Assembly (NCBI GenBank): GCA_016234595.1
Contig: JACRBG010000043.1
Span: 1 to 64,000, forward strand
Length of the DNA stretch: 64,000 nucleotides
Source: Chloroflexota bacterium
GTDB taxonomy: Bacteria; Chloroflexota; Anaerolineae; Aggregatilineales; J027
Direction of reading: 5' to 3'
Made by a program: the position numbers and the translations under genes. The notes beneath the pieces were generated by a model that saw only the letters and a list, made by a program, of their open reading frames with translations, made no database searches and was not told the DNA's origin. Below are positions 25,190-35,783 of the stretch, piece after piece; the stretch's first letter is position 1, and each line of letters begins with the position of its first letter.

Positions 25190-26329
25190 TTACCGATCTT
25201 CAAGTTTGACCCATACACGGTCATTTTCGCCGATGTATTGGGCCTCGGGGTGAATAAGGCGGTTTTCAAGACGCTGTTCCAAAATATGGGTGACCCACCC
25301 TGCCATACGGCCAATCGCAAAAACTAAAGGCATCAAATCTGGCTCAATCCCCAACATATAGAGTAGTACAGAGCTATAGTAGTCTACATTGGCATAGATG
25401 CGCCGTTCCATGAAATAGGGGTCGGCTAGGGCCAGATTTTCCAAACCAGCGGCAATATCAAACCAACGAGTGTTATCAGAATTTTTGGCAAGGGTCTCGG
25501 CATGCGTGCGTAAAATGACACTGCGCGGGTCGGTGGTGCGATAGACGCGATGCCCAAAGCCCATGATTTTGCGCCCCTTGCCTTTGACCTGCTCAGTGAA
25601 AAATGATGGCACATTTTCAGGGTTGCCAATTTCCATAAACATTTCCATGGTGGCCTCATTAGCGCCGCCGTGTTTTGGCCCTTTGAGTGCCCCGAGGGCC
25701 GCTGTAATTGCGCTGTATATGTCGCTATCGGTGCTGGCAACGACCCGACTGGTAAAAGTGCTAGGGTTCAGGCTGTGGTCGGCCATCAAAATGAGATAGA
25801 CATTGAGCGCAGCGACTTCAGCAGGGGTAGGAATTAGGCCTGTGTGCATATACAAAAGATTGGCAGCGAGGCCTACATTTTTATCGGGAGGAATAGGCGT
25901 TAAACCCCGTCGGAGCCGTGACCATGCCGCTGTGAAGATAGGCGTATAGGCGATTAGGCGGTAGGCTTTATGCAACTCGGTTTCCAGCGAATTATCGTCG
26001 GCAGTGGGGTCGTAAACACCCAGCATCGAGATCAGGGTGCGGAGAATTGTCAGAGGGTGGCAATTCTTGGGAAAACGTTGCATCACCTCGACAAAATGTG
26101 GCTCTAGGGCCATTTGAGTGCCGAGGCTCTGCTGAAAATCAGTCAATTCGTGAAGATTGGGTAAACGCTGATGGAGTAGGAGATAGGCCGTTTCTTCATA
26201 GTTGGCATAGGTCGTTAGGTCTTCAATAGCATAGCCGCGATAAGTTAGGTGGCCCGCTGAGCCATCCACCATACTGGCAGTAGTTTCAGTCACAATGATC
26301 CCAGCTAAGCCTTTAGCAACTTCGTGCAT
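25190..26329 (-). CDS. gltA: Citrate synthase
   Basis: 379 residues from the ATG at 26329 (GGAG 12 bases upstream). A GTG at 26371 is in frame but lacks a ribosome-binding site. It condenses oxaloacetate and acetyl-CoA. Active-site motifs are LKGPKHGGANEA (catalytic His), MGFGHRVYRTTDPR (second His and oxaloacetate-binding Arg) and the Asp region near NVDYYSSVLLYMLG. NCHPLTILRTLISMLG is the usual N-terminal signature. A 2-methylcitrate synthase role cannot be excluded by sequence alone, but no prp genes are nearby. Confidence 0.92.
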   Translation of the reverse strand: MHEVAKGLAGIIVTETTASMVDGSAGHLTYRGYAIEDLTTYANYEETAYLLLHQRLPNLHELTDFQQSLGTQMALEPHFVEVMQRFPKNCHPLTILRTLISMLGVYDPTADDNSLETELHKAYRLIAYTPIFTAAWSRLRRGLTPIPPDKNVGLAANLLYMHTGLIPTPAEVAALNVYLILMADHSLNPSTFTSRVVASTDSDIYSAITAALGALKGPKHGGANEATMEMFMEIGNPENVPSFFTEQVKGKGRKIMGFGHRVYRTTDPRSVILRTHAETLAKNSDNTRWFDIAAGLENLALADPYFMERRIYANVDYYSSVLLYMLGIEPDLMPLVFAIGRMAGWVTHILEQRLENRLIHPEAQYIGENDRVWVKLEDR

Positions 26330-26617
26330 CGTTTTAGTGCTCTCCGGTGTATATACGTAATAAATGCTCACGCATTGAAAGAATTTTAAGCAGTTTTGAA
26401 CTGAATAAAAACCTTCAGGGTAATTTGTGTGAACCCGTAGATGAGTCCCAAGAAAAGTGGAGTTGCCATGTCCCTCGAGAAGAATAACCTTTCACCTACC
26501 TGTTTGTATCGTTAAAATGATATGGTGCTTTTTTCCTCAATTGGGAGTTTAAACTTTTAGCGTTCGTTCACGCCTCCCTACTTAACCGAGGAGTGTTTTA
26601 CTTTTGGACAAGAACCT
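26330..26617. other. Divergent promoter region between citrate synthase and the FtsX cassette
   Basis: 288 bases between divergent genes, AT-rich in the middle. GAGGAG about 23 bases before the permease start is too far for a normal ribosome-binding site. No clear operator was found. Confidence 0.4.
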
Positions 26618-29600
26618 ATGCCATTGATCTTGCCTCTTTTTCAGTTATTCGTTCAATCTATTGGCGCACGATATATACGACCCGCCATTTCGACCACCAC
26701 CAACTTCATCAGTTGGGCACCGCGCTTGGCAGTGGCACGTCTGATTGCCAAATGGCGCTCGCTGCTGACGATTATTGTAGGGGTGATTTTGGGGTCGGGG
26801 ATTGGTGCGTTGGTACCCCTCTATACGACTGCGGTAGCCCAAGTGGGTATGGTGCAGCGGTTAGAGCAGGAACCCGCCCGCGATAGTAATAGTCAGCTTC
26901 GCATTTCACTTAAACCAAGCGACTTTGCTGACGCTGGGGGTAATGTATTAGATCGTGCGGCGGTGTTGGACAGTTATGTCCGCGATACGATCAATGCCCA
27001 TGTGAACAGCGGTTTGCTGGATGGGTGGGTCGGCCAAATCGCTGGTTATGTCGAATCAACCCGCATGGGAGTCATGGTTAATGATGAAGCCCTTGTAGGA
27101 ACACGTACCAGCATTATTTATTTGGACAAATGGGAAAATCAAGTACGTGTAGTAGATGGTGAATTGCCATCACGAGCAGCCTTGCCTGAGGGGGCCGATT
27201 TTAATGTCGCGGTCAGCCTGAATGTAGCAAATGAACTCAACTTGGAAGTTGGCAGTCTGATCACGCTTGACCAACGCTTGGATGAGCGAGGTAATCAGCG
27301 ATCCGGGGCGTATGCTTCTAGTCGCCCAATGGTGGTTCATATTGCGGCTGTGGTCGCGCCACGCGATGAAGGTTCGTCCTACTGGATGGAACCGAACCCA
27401 CTTGGGTTGACTTCGGAAGGAGTTTGGGCGAGCCAGTTTTATCTTTTGGCAGACAAGGCGACGGTTGAAAGCGTTATGGCAGACTATGTGCCAGAAACCG
27501 ATACCACTTTCGGTTGGCGCATCGTGTTTGATCATGGACGCCTACCCTATTCCCGCATTTCCCAAGCACGATCAGCGCTGCGGACACTCGACACAGAGTT
27601 GTATCAGACCCTTAAGCTAAATACTGACCGGGATTTGAAATATAACTACTATACCCGCCTGATTGATTTCAGTGACACACGGGCGGATGTTGACCGGGGC
27701 ATTTTGCTGGATTATGACAAAAAGCAGGAATTGAATAATGTCCCATTCGCGTTATTGCTGCTTGAAGTTGGGGCACTGGTCATCTTCTTCTTGGTAGTAA
27801 CAGCAGCATTGGTGCGGCGCGGTGAACGGCGTGAAATCTCGATGTTCCAAAGCCGAGGGGCATGGGATGGGCATATTCTCGCCCTACGCGGCATTGAGGC
27901 CTTACTCATTTGCGTGTTCGGAGCGATTATCGCCCCATTCATCGCACAACAAGCTCTCGTCGTGATGGGGCCAAGTGTCGCCAAAACTGATGAGTTTCCA
28001 CTCCCCCTGACCAGTAATGTATTTTTGTTTAGTTCGATGGCGGCAGCAGTCACCCTTGTGGCTTTGACGCTAACCCTCATTCCAGTATTACGGATGCCCC
28101 TGATTTCGGCGGGTGGCGCGGCGCTACGAAGCACTGGTAAACAATGGTGGCAGAAATACTATGTGGATGTGATTGTAGCGGTCTTGGCCCTAGCTGGCCT
28201 GATTCTGCTCATCCGACGGGATTCGCCATTGATTGAAACCAATACAGGCGAAAAACAGGTTGACCCCTTGATGGTGTTGGCGCCGGCACTGGCCTTTTTC
28301 GGGTTTGGCAGCCTTGCCTTACGAATCTTCCCGAACGTGGCGCATTTTGCTTCGGCGGTTAGCTCACGGGGACGCGGCTTGCTTAATACTCTGGCAAGCT
28401 GGCAATTGGCCCGCGAACCTCTGCACTATGGGCGCATCACATTTTTGCTGGCACTGGCAATTGGGATTGGCTGGTTTGCTACCTCATTCCAAGCTACGGT
28501 ACGGCGTAGTCAGACCGACCAAGCAAGTTATTTGGTAGGGGCCGATGCACGGATTTATGAACGTGACACACGCTTAAACGTGGATCGGGCACGCGAACCC
28601 GACTTTTATAACGACAATAGTGATGTTGACGCTACGAGCATTGGCTATCGCGTTAATGGGGTCAATGTCTCGACCAGTTTTAATCAACTGTTGGCTGGGG
28701 ATGTTTTGGCAATTGATTCCCGTAATTTTGGCGATGTAGCGCTCGAAAAATGGCGCTCTGACCTCGGCAATATTTTGATACCCTTTAATCCTGATGACGC
28801 AGTAGTTATGCCTAGTGTTGGCGAAGAACTGCCCTTTAATCCGGCTAAAATTGGGCTGTGGGCACGTATCAGCTTAACGGGTTTTGCGTTTAGTGATCAA
28901 GACCTTTTCCAACCCAATCTTCAGCGGTTGCGTCGCCAAGTGACGTTGCGCGTCCGGTTGCAAGATGAGGCGGGCACATGGATGATTGTCCCCTTGCAAG
29001 AAGTCCGGGTGGAGTATCTGCGGCAAGGGTTGGATGAGCCGGGGATGGAAAGCGCGGCCCATGTCACAAGTGGATGGGTTTATTACGAAGCCGATTTCTC
29101 GCGGCTGAACTACACCCCTGTTGGCAAGATACGCCTTGTATCGGTCTTCTGGGATCATCGCAGCAGCAGCAACTTTGGCGAGGCCAATATCCGGTTGTCA
29201 TTGGCACAAATGACGCTTATTGATGGTCAAGCCAATACCACCCCCTTTGAAATCTTCAAGCGTGGCAATTGGAACTATGTCTACGATTCCGGGGCAGGCT
29301 CAGACGGAGATGTTACGCTGGGTAGCGATCTTGATAACTTGCACACCGATATTATTTATGTGACCTTCGACCAAGTGGCTTTGCGCACACGGGCGGGCAT
29401 TAATCTTAATTACCCCGACCCACAGCCAATGCAGGCGATTGTCAGCAACTCTATGGCCGAAGAAAACAACTTGGAGGTTGGTGGGGACGAGCCACAAATC
29501 ATCACTCTACCCAATGTGGCCCGCACGGCTATCCAATTTGTGCCACAACGCACTACTGAGTATTTCCCCTCGCTGTACAACACAAGACCCTTCATCATTG

Positions 29601-30247
29601 TGGATGTGCGGGAACTGATGTATTGGATCAATCAACGCCCCTCGGCTCAGTTCTATCCCAATGAAGTCTGGATGAACTTTAAGGACGACATAAAATCGGT
29701 GGGCGATGTCAACAAGGTCTTGGGGAATTTGCAGGGCGGTGACAATACAGGCGTTATCAACATCCGAGAAGTCACTTATGCCCGTGAATTTGACCGTTTA
29801 GAAACCGATCCATTAGCCCTCGGCTTGTTGGGATTGATGTTCCTTGCCTTCATCATCGGTTTAGCCTTGAGCATTGTAGGGCTACTGACGTATGCCTCAC
29901 TGACCTCGCAAGCGCGGCGCAATGAGTTTGGGGTGCTACGAGCATTGGGTCTGTCATCCGGTCGTGTGGTATGGAGTTTGATTGTCGAACAACTCTTCGT
30001 CGTAGCCGTCGCTGGTGTTTTGGGGTCGGTACTGGGCTATTTGCTGAGTGTTTTTGTCGTGCCTACATTGGCGATTGGAACCACGGGCGAAGGGGTAGTC
30101 CCGCCGTTTATCACAGAAACTGAATGGGCCTCGGTAGGTAATTTCTGGTTAATTATGGGAATCGTGCTGGCAATCGTGTTTGCCTTCTCGTTCCTACTGG
30201 TGCGCCAACTCTCACTGTCGCGGACACTGCGACTCGGTGACGAGTAG
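26618..30247 (+). CDS. Giant FtsX/MacB-type ABC transporter permease 1
   Basis: 1209 residues. An N-terminal helix (about 47-70, LLTIIVGVILGSGIGALVPLY) is followed by an extracytoplasmic domain of about 300 residues. A first FtsX bundle sits around 375-510, then further helices (about 515-620), a second extracytoplasmic domain (about 640-1050) and a C-terminal FtsX bundle (about 1070-1200) carrying SQARRNEFGVLRALGLSSGRV, the FtsX motif for contact with the ATPase. Both halves resemble duplicated FtsX permeases. Two ATPase genes and a second permease of the same build follow, so the likely product is a heteromeric exporter or an envelope-acting machine. The substrate is unknown. Confidence 0.85.
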   Translation: MPLILPLFQLFVQSIGARYIRPAISTTTNFISWAPRLAVARLIAKWRSLLTIIVGVILGSGIGALVPLYTTAVAQVGMVQRLEQEPARDSNSQLRISLKPSDFADAGGNVLDRAAVLDSYVRDTINAHVNSGLLDGWVGQIAGYVESTRMGVMVNDEALVGTRTSIIYLDKWENQVRVVDGELPSRAALPEGADFNVAVSLNVANELNLEVGSLITLDQRLDERGNQRSGAYASSRPMVVHIAAVVAPRDEGSSYWMEPNPLGLTSEGVWASQFYLLADKATVESVMADYVPETDTTFGWRIVFDHGRLPYSRISQARSALRTLDTELYQTLKLNTDRDLKYNYYTRLIDFSDTRADVDRGILLDYDKKQELNNVPFALLLLEVGALVIFFLVVTAALVRRGERREISMFQSRGAWDGHILALRGIEALLICVFGAIIAPFIAQQALVVMGPSVAKTDEFPLPLTSNVFLFSSMAAAVTLVALTLTLIPVLRMPLISAGGAALRSTGKQWWQKYYVDVIVAVLALAGLILLIRRDSPLIETNTGEKQVDPLMVLAPALAFFGFGSLALRIFPNVAHFASAVSSRGRGLLNTLASWQLAREPLHYGRITFLLALAIGIGWFATSFQATVRRSQTDQASYLVGADARIYERDTRLNVDRAREPDFYNDNSDVDATSIGYRVNGVNVSTSFNQLLAGDVLAIDSRNFGDVALEKWRSDLGNILIPFNPDDAVVMPSVGEELPFNPAKIGLWARISLTGFAFSDQDLFQPNLQRLRRQVTLRVRLQDEAGTWMIVPLQEVRVEYLRQGLDEPGMESAAHVTSGWVYYEADFSRLNYTPVGKIRLVSVFWDHRSSSNFGEANIRLSLAQMTLIDGQANTTPFEIFKRGNWNYVYDSGAGSDGDVTLGSDLDNLHTDIIYVTFDQVALRTRAGINLNYPDPQPMQAIVSNSMAEENNLEVGGDEPQIITLPNVARTAIQFVPQRTTEYFPSLYNTRPFIIVDVRELMYWINQRPSAQFYPNEVWMNFKDDIKSVGDVNKVLGNLQGGDNTGVINIREVTYAREFDRLETDPLALGLLGLMFLAFIIGLALSIVGLLTYASLTSQARRNEFGVLRALGLSSGRVVWSLIVEQLFVVAVAGVLGSVLGYLLSVFVVPTLAIGTTGEGVVPPFITETEWASVGNFWLIMGIVLAIVFAFSFLLVRQLSLSRTLRLGDE

Positions 30248-30266
30248 GAAGGAAGAATAAAACGTC

Positions 30267-33200
30267 ATGACCCTTAACCTCATTTTTAAAAGGATGCGCC
30301 GTGAATGGCGTGTCCTCTCAATTCTATTATTGGCGGTGTGTTTGGTGACGGGGTTCTTTGCCCTTGGGCCACTTTACATCCGAGCCGTTACTGAAGTGGA
30401 CATTCGGAGTGCCTTGAAAAATGCTGACCCTGAAGCACTCAAAGTTACGGTGGTCAGCGAAACACCTGTTGATCAAAATGCTGAAAACATCATCAAAGAT
30501 GAACTAGGGCCGTTGGCGGTAGGAGTGGATCGTTTTATCCGCGCCCAATATACCGCGCCCGAAGCCCCATCTGGTCAAGGGGATGCAGGTTCACCGGGGA
30601 TTGCAGTGTGTGGGTTCATTTTGGTGTTGGGAGCTGACCCCAACAGAGGTTTACCCGCTGCCAACGAATGCTATCAACCTTTTGCATTTGAACGGCTTGA
30701 CCAACTCGTAGATGTCGTGGCAGGCCGATTGCCCCAACGTTTAGCTACCCCCGATATGGTTAATCCAGCAGGGTTATCCGAAGAACAACAGGCAGCCCAG
30801 CAAATCGGAATTTACAATCGAGGCGAAACCGAAGCAGTTGTGACCCAAGAAGTGGCTGATCAGGGCAAATTGGAACTTGGCAGTCGTTTTTACTTAGGTC
30901 GGATCTTTGCGGATGGCACAGCGACAGTGGCATCGGTTGTTATCGTCGGTATTGTTGAACCCAAAAACACAAACGACCCGATTTGGTCGGGTAATCAGAT
31001 GTTTTTGACCGGGGCTGATATTGAAGTTAACAACACCACCAATCGTTATGACTGGGGAATGGCCTTTGATCCAGCCGCCTATCAAGACTGGATTGCTCCA
31101 GTAGTCCCCGGCTCTAGCTATATTTGGCGAATTCACACCGACCCCGATGTCATTAATTCCAACAATGCTCAAGATTACAGTGATGCGCTGACGGCATTAC
31201 AAAATAGGCTAGGGACGGCTTTGAACGGTGCACAGACTTTTTCGGGCCTAGCTCCGCTTATCTCAGGCTATGGAGACCGGGTAAAAGAAGCTGAGGGACC
31301 AATTATTTTGCTGTCCGGTGCTGTGTTGTTCATGATGTTGTATCACTTGGTGACGACGGTAAACTTGATTTTGCAGCAGCAAGGCACCGAGTGGAGCTCC
31401 ATTAGTTCACGCGGGGGCAGCACGTTCCAACTGTTTAAACTCCAATTTATTACCGTGTTATTGTTAGGATTTTTGGGGTTGGTGGTTGGGCCGCTGCTGA
31501 GTCGGGTTTTCTTGCTGTTTATGGAGCGTTTTGGACCACTGGCCCAAGCCCTAGATGGGGCATCCTTTGGTAATGTCAGCATCCCCGTAAGCTCCTATTT
31601 TTTGAGTGTTGGGGCAGGGGCAGCGTGTGTCGCATTTTTGAGCCTACCCGCTGTTCCGGCAGCTAAAAAGAGTCTGCTGCGTCTAAAACAAGCCACATCA
31701 CGCCCGCCGACCCGGCCATTTTGGACAGGCTTCTTCCTCGATTTTTGGATGATTTTGGGCGGAATTGTGCTGGTCGTCCGAATGTATTACATCGCGGATG
31801 GTCGCATCAAAGACTTGTATCGCTATCTGATTAATCCGGCCAAGATGGTGCAGTTTGTGGCCGACCACCCTTCAGAAACGGGTGGACTTAAAGACCCCGG
31901 CAATTTAGCCTCAATGGCCTTGCTCATCACGGGCATCGCGTTGTTCTGGTTGCGTATTTTCCCAATATTGATGGGGCTCGCTTCGAGACTTATTTCACGC
32001 CGCAAAGCCTTAACCGGGCCCCTTGCCGTGTGGAATATTGAGCGCAATCCGGGACATTATGCCCAACTCATTCTGCTGCTGATTGGCACGTTGGCCCTTG
32101 GGACGGCAAGTCTTGGTTTAACCGCGACCCGTGAGGCTGGCGGTTGGCGACAGGCTCAACTTGAAACAGGCGGGGCAGCACGAGTCGAAATTAATCCAAC
32201 GCTAGGTGACGCCAGCGATATTGCTTGGGATAGACTGGATGGGGTAGCCAACCATGCCAGTATCTTACGTGTGTCGGGTACGGCCTTAGGGCGCGAAAAT
32301 TTTGTAATTATCGGAATCAATCCCGATGAATTTGCAGAAGCCTTTCCCGATTATGCCGATGATGTGGCCGCTTTGAAAGGCACACCCGACCTCACTCAAC
32401 CGGGAATTGTATTGCCGGATGATGCCACTCAATTGACAGTACAGGTTTGGTCACAATCGCTGGCAGCAGATGATGTACCCGAACCCAGCGTCGTGATTAA
32501 CGCCTATGTGGTTGACGCCATCGGGACGCCTTATCTGGTTCAATTGAGTCGGGATGCGGGAAGCAATGTTACAGGGCCAACAGGTCAAATCGGTGGGCCA
32601 GATACTGGGCCTGCCCCCACCCCAGCCGAGCAATGGGTGACACTCTCAGGCTATCTCCCTGTTTCAGGTCGTTTGCCCTATCGCATGTGGCGATTTGGCA
32701 TGGCGACCACACAGGGAAATCTGGATAGCTTTAGCCATAAGGTTTATTTGGACTATTGGCAGACCGTAGATGCTAACGGCATCGCTACGCCGCTAGAAAG
32801 CTATGAAACTCAGCCTGCTGGATGGCAACCCGCGACGCTTATTTCACCTTTTACAGGATCATGGGTTTCGTTAGATATTGCCCAACGGCAAATTAGCGGC
32901 GCTCAAATTCAATATGTTCAAGATGAAGTTGACCCCGTAGCCGAAAACGACCATACCGCGTTGAAGATAGACTATAATGTGCGGCGTGTGTCGGGGCGTT
33001 CGACGGAACCCAGTGTCATGATTGATACCTTGCCAATAGACCGTATTCCCGCCATTATCTCTGGCAAATTTGCGGATGTTTTTCGGGGTACGGGGCAAGG
33101 TGCGGCTAATCGAGGTATTCCACCACTGGAACTGGGTAGCGAACGTGATTTAAATGTGGATGTCGGCCCCGGCACAGTTCCATTTGGATTCCGTGTGGTC

Positions 33201-33890
33201 GGGGTAACAAATGAGGGCTTCCCCACGATTGCGCGCACTGTACGTAAAGAAGGCACGATTGAATCAGCTTTTATCATTGTGCCGCTTGAAGTGACACGCG
33301 CTTTGATGAACCAACAAACGGGCGGGGCGGCATCATTTTTTGATACCAATCAGGTCTGGCTTGATTTGCCGGAACGGGAACCAACGGATAAGCTCAAGCA
33401 GGAAATTGCGCAAGTACCGGGGGTGACGGTTACTCATTTTGCGTGGGATCGTTTTGGGCAGATTCAGCGTGAACCCCTGCCCAGTGCTGTTGCAGGGCTG
33501 CTCTATATCGGTTTCATTGTGAGCCTAATTCTCAGCCTGCTCGACTTCGCCTTTTACATTATTGTCACAGCCAAACAACGCTCCTTCACCTTTGGGGTGC
33601 TACGTTCGTTAGGTTGGGACACCAACAATGTCTGGCGATTGCTGCTGTTTGAAAATCTCGCCCTTGTCGTCCCCGCGCTGGTCATTGGGACGCTTTTAGG
33701 GGCTGGACTGGCCTATCTGCTGCTGCCGTTCTTGGTGTTGACAGGTAACGAAACCTTGCGATTTAAGCCGCTGGAAATCGTGCTGATGCTGGCTAGTTTG
33801 GTGGGCGGATTTGCAGTGCTGTTGACTTTGACGGCGACATGGTTACGGAGCATGAGTGTGAATCAAGTGCTGCGCTTGGGTGAAGAATAA
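30267..33890 (+). CDS. Giant FtsX/MacB-type ABC transporter permease 2
   Basis: 1207 residues, nearly the same length and layout as the preceding gene, 19 bases away. It has an N-terminal helix (about 15-35), a large outer domain, a first FtsX bundle near 345-480 (ILQQQGTEWSSISSRGGSTFQL), helices at about 500-620, a second outer domain with PVSGRLPYRMWRFGM (resembling a sugar- or lipid-facing beta-rich region, function unknown), and a last FtsX bundle with TAKQRSFTFGVLRSLGWDTNNVW. It probably pairs with permease 1 as a heterodimer arising from duplication. Confidence 0.85.
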   Translation: MTLNLIFKRMRREWRVLSILLLAVCLVTGFFALGPLYIRAVTEVDIRSALKNADPEALKVTVVSETPVDQNAENIIKDELGPLAVGVDRFIRAQYTAPEAPSGQGDAGSPGIAVCGFILVLGADPNRGLPAANECYQPFAFERLDQLVDVVAGRLPQRLATPDMVNPAGLSEEQQAAQQIGIYNRGETEAVVTQEVADQGKLELGSRFYLGRIFADGTATVASVVIVGIVEPKNTNDPIWSGNQMFLTGADIEVNNTTNRYDWGMAFDPAAYQDWIAPVVPGSSYIWRIHTDPDVINSNNAQDYSDALTALQNRLGTALNGAQTFSGLAPLISGYGDRVKEAEGPIILLSGAVLFMMLYHLVTTVNLILQQQGTEWSSISSRGGSTFQLFKLQFITVLLLGFLGLVVGPLLSRVFLLFMERFGPLAQALDGASFGNVSIPVSSYFLSVGAGAACVAFLSLPAVPAAKKSLLRLKQATSRPPTRPFWTGFFLDFWMILGGIVLVVRMYYIADGRIKDLYRYLINPAKMVQFVADHPSETGGLKDPGNLASMALLITGIALFWLRIFPILMGLASRLISRRKALTGPLAVWNIERNPGHYAQLILLLIGTLALGTASLGLTATREAGGWRQAQLETGGAARVEINPTLGDASDIAWDRLDGVANHASILRVSGTALGRENFVIIGINPDEFAEAFPDYADDVAALKGTPDLTQPGIVLPDDATQLTVQVWSQSLAADDVPEPSVVINAYVVDAIGTPYLVQLSRDAGSNVTGPTGQIGGPDTGPAPTPAEQWVTLSGYLPVSGRLPYRMWRFGMATTQGNLDSFSHKVYLDYWQTVDANGIATPLESYETQPAGWQPATLISPFTGSWVSLDIAQRQISGAQIQYVQDEVDPVAENDHTALKIDYNVRRVSGRSTEPSVMIDTLPIDRIPAIISGKFADVFRGTGQGAANRGIPPLELGSERDLNVDVGPGTVPFGFRVVGVTNEGFPTIARTVRKEGTIESAFIIVPLEVTRALMNQQTGGAASFFDTNQVWLDLPEREPTDKLKQEIAQVPGVTVTHFAWDRFGQIQREPLPSAVAGLLYIGFIVSLILSLLDFAFYIIVTAKQRSFTFGVLRSLGWDTNNVWRLLLFENLALVVPALVIGTLLGAGLAYLLLPFLVLTGNETLRFKPLEIVLMLASLVGGFAVLLTLTATWLRSMSVNQVLRLGEE

Positions 33891-33926
33891 AAAGCAATTA
33901 AAAATAGGGAAAGAGGGACGTATTCA

Positions 33927-34817
33927 ATGAAACCCTATATCAAATGTGATGACCTCGTAAAAATCTATAAAATCGCTGATCTTGAGGTCGTTGCGCTACG
34001 CGGCCTTGATCTGGAAGTTGAAAAAGGTGAAATGATGGCACTTGTTGGAGCTTCTGGCTCTGGCAAGTCTACCCTCATGAACATTCTTGGGGCGCTGGAT
34101 ACCCCAACCACCGGGCAGGTGTGGGTCGGCGATTATAATCTTTTGGAAATGACACGGCCTCAACAAACGTTGTATCGGCGGACACAGGTCGGGTTTGTAT
34201 GGCAACAGACTGCCCGCAACTTGCTGCCTTATCTAACGGCGCGTGAAAATGTGGAATTGCCGATGGCACTGGCAAAGGTAGGGCGCGGGGAACGGCATAA
34301 ACGGGCCAAAGAACTCTTGGAGATGGTAGGGCTGGGAGAGCGTCTTAATCACCGCCCTGACCGCCTTTCCGGGGGTGAGCAGCAACGTGTCGCAATCGCG
34401 GTGGCAATGGCGAATCGGCCCGGTTTGCTGCTGGCCGACGAACCCACCGGTGAAGTAGATTCCGAAGCGGCAGGGATTATCTTTAACACCATGCACACCC
34501 TCAAAGATCAATATGGCGTCACCATTATCATCGTCACCCACGATATGAGCGTTGCCAATCGGGTTGACCGTGTGATTGGGATGCGCGACGGACGGACCGT
34601 GACGGAAATTCTGCGCCGTCGAGATGGCGATATATTGGTCAGCGACGAAGAATATGCCATTCTTGACCGGGCAGGCCGCTTGCAATTGCCAGAAGCCTAT
34701 ATCGAAACCCTTAGTTTGGAAGACCGTGTACGTCTAAAACTGCGGGATGATCACATTGGGGTGTATGCACAACACCAACCAGAAGAATCTGAAGAAGAAA
34801 CGACTGTCGGGGCCTAA
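33927..34817 (+). CDS. MacB/LolD-type ABC transporter ATPase 1
   Basis: 296 residues. Walker [11 protein letters not shown]-loop VGFVWQQ, signature [15 protein letters not shown], Walker [12 protein letters not shown] and switch IIVTHDMSV are all intact. It has a C-terminal extension of about 60 residues beyond the ABC core, ending in an acidic tail, that its partner ATPase lacks. It is 36 bases behind permease 2 and powers the FtsX-type permeases. Confidence 0.92.
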   Translation: MKPYIKCDDLVKIYKIADLEVVALRGLDLEVEKGEMMALVGASGSGKSTLMNILGALDTPTTGQVWVGDYNLLEMTRPQQTLYRRTQVGFVWQQTARNLLPYLTARENVELPMALAKVGRGERHKRAKELLEMVGLGERLNHRPDRLSGGEQQRVAIAVAMANRPGLLLADEPTGEVDSEAAGIIFNTMHTLKDQYGVTIIIVTHDMSVANRVDRVIGMRDGRTVTEILRRRDGDILVSDEEYAILDRAGRLQLPEAYIETLSLEDRVRLKLRDDHIGVYAQHQPEESEEETTVGA

Positions 34818-34837
34818 ATTATTGGAGCAGCAAGTTT

Positions 34838-35623
34838 ATGAGCAACGGTTATAGCAGTGGGGTTGAACCCACGATCAGCATTAACAATTTACACCGTATT
34901 TATCACCTTGAGGGTGAAGATATTCATGCGGTTAACGGCATCTCGTTCGATATTTGGCCGAATTATATGACCGCGATTGTGGGGCGTTCTGGTTCGGGCA
35001 AAACCACCCTGTTGAACTTGATGGCAGGCTTGGATGATTCGACACAGGGCGATATTCATATTTTGGGGCGTAATCTGAGCGCGATGAATGAACCCGAACG
35101 GTTAAAAATGCGCCTGCACGAAATCGGCTTTGTTTTCCAAAGCTTTGGCCTTATGCCCTTGTTGAGCGCGTTTGAAAATGTGAGTATCCCGCTGCGGATG
35201 CGTGGGGCTTCCCCCCGCGAACGAGATACCCAAGTGCGTGAAGCCTTGGAATGGGTGGGGCTGGCTGAACGGGCTAAACATCGGCCCTATGAGCTATCGG
35301 GTGGTGAGCAGCAGCGCGTGGCAATTGCACGGGCACTGGCGGCCCACCCCAAACTCATCCTTGCCGACGAGCCAACGGGTCAATTGGATACCCGGACTGG
35401 TCGCCGTATTTTGGATTTGCTGCGCCGTTTGGTGGTCGAACGTGGCATTACGGTAGTGATTGTTAGCCATGACCCCCAAGTGATGCAAGAAGCCGACGTT
35501 GTCCACGAAATGCGCGACGGTAGATTAATGGAAACCCGTATTAAAACGGGCATTGTGCTGCCGGATGGAGCCAAGGGCCATACCGCCTATATGGATGACT
35601 CCCGCAGCGCTTATGTAGTCTAG
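34838..35623 (+). CDS. MacB/LolD-type ABC transporter ATPase 2
   Basis: 261 residues. Walker [11 protein letters not shown]-loop GFVFQSF, signature [15 protein letters not shown], Walker [12 protein letters not shown] and switch VIVSHDPQV are intact. It differs enough from ATPase 1 that the two probably form a heterodimer matched to the two permeases. It is last of the four-gene unit and followed by a terminator. Confidence 0.92.
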   Translation: MSNGYSSGVEPTISINNLHRIYHLEGEDIHAVNGISFDIWPNYMTAIVGRSGSGKTTLLNLMAGLDDSTQGDIHILGRNLSAMNEPERLKMRLHEIGFVFQSFGLMPLLSAFENVSIPLRMRGASPRERDTQVREALEWVGLAERAKHRPYELSGGEQQRVAIARALAAHPKLILADEPTGQLDTRTGRRILDLLRRLVVERGITVVIVSHDPQVMQEADVVHEMRDGRLMETRIKTGIVLPDGAKGHTAYMDDSRSAYVV

Positions 35624-35631
35624 TTTTGGGC

Positions 35632-35660
35632 GGGGCGATGACAATACTCGCCCCTCTTCT
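35632..35660 (+). terminator. Terminator after the FtsX/ATPase cassette
   Basis: GGGGCGA (35632-35638) and TCGCCCC (35648-35654) form a perfect 7-bp stem with a 9-base loop, followed by TCTTCT. It lies 9 bases past the ATPase 2 stop. Confidence 0.65.
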
Positions 35661-35783
35661 AACCTCATCTGAATATTCCGTGAACCCTGTAAAAATAACG
35701 CGCCTTCTACTTGTCATAAAATTAAATTCGCCATACACTACAACAGTGATGACAAGTCAAAATTTATGTAAGGGTATGCCGCT

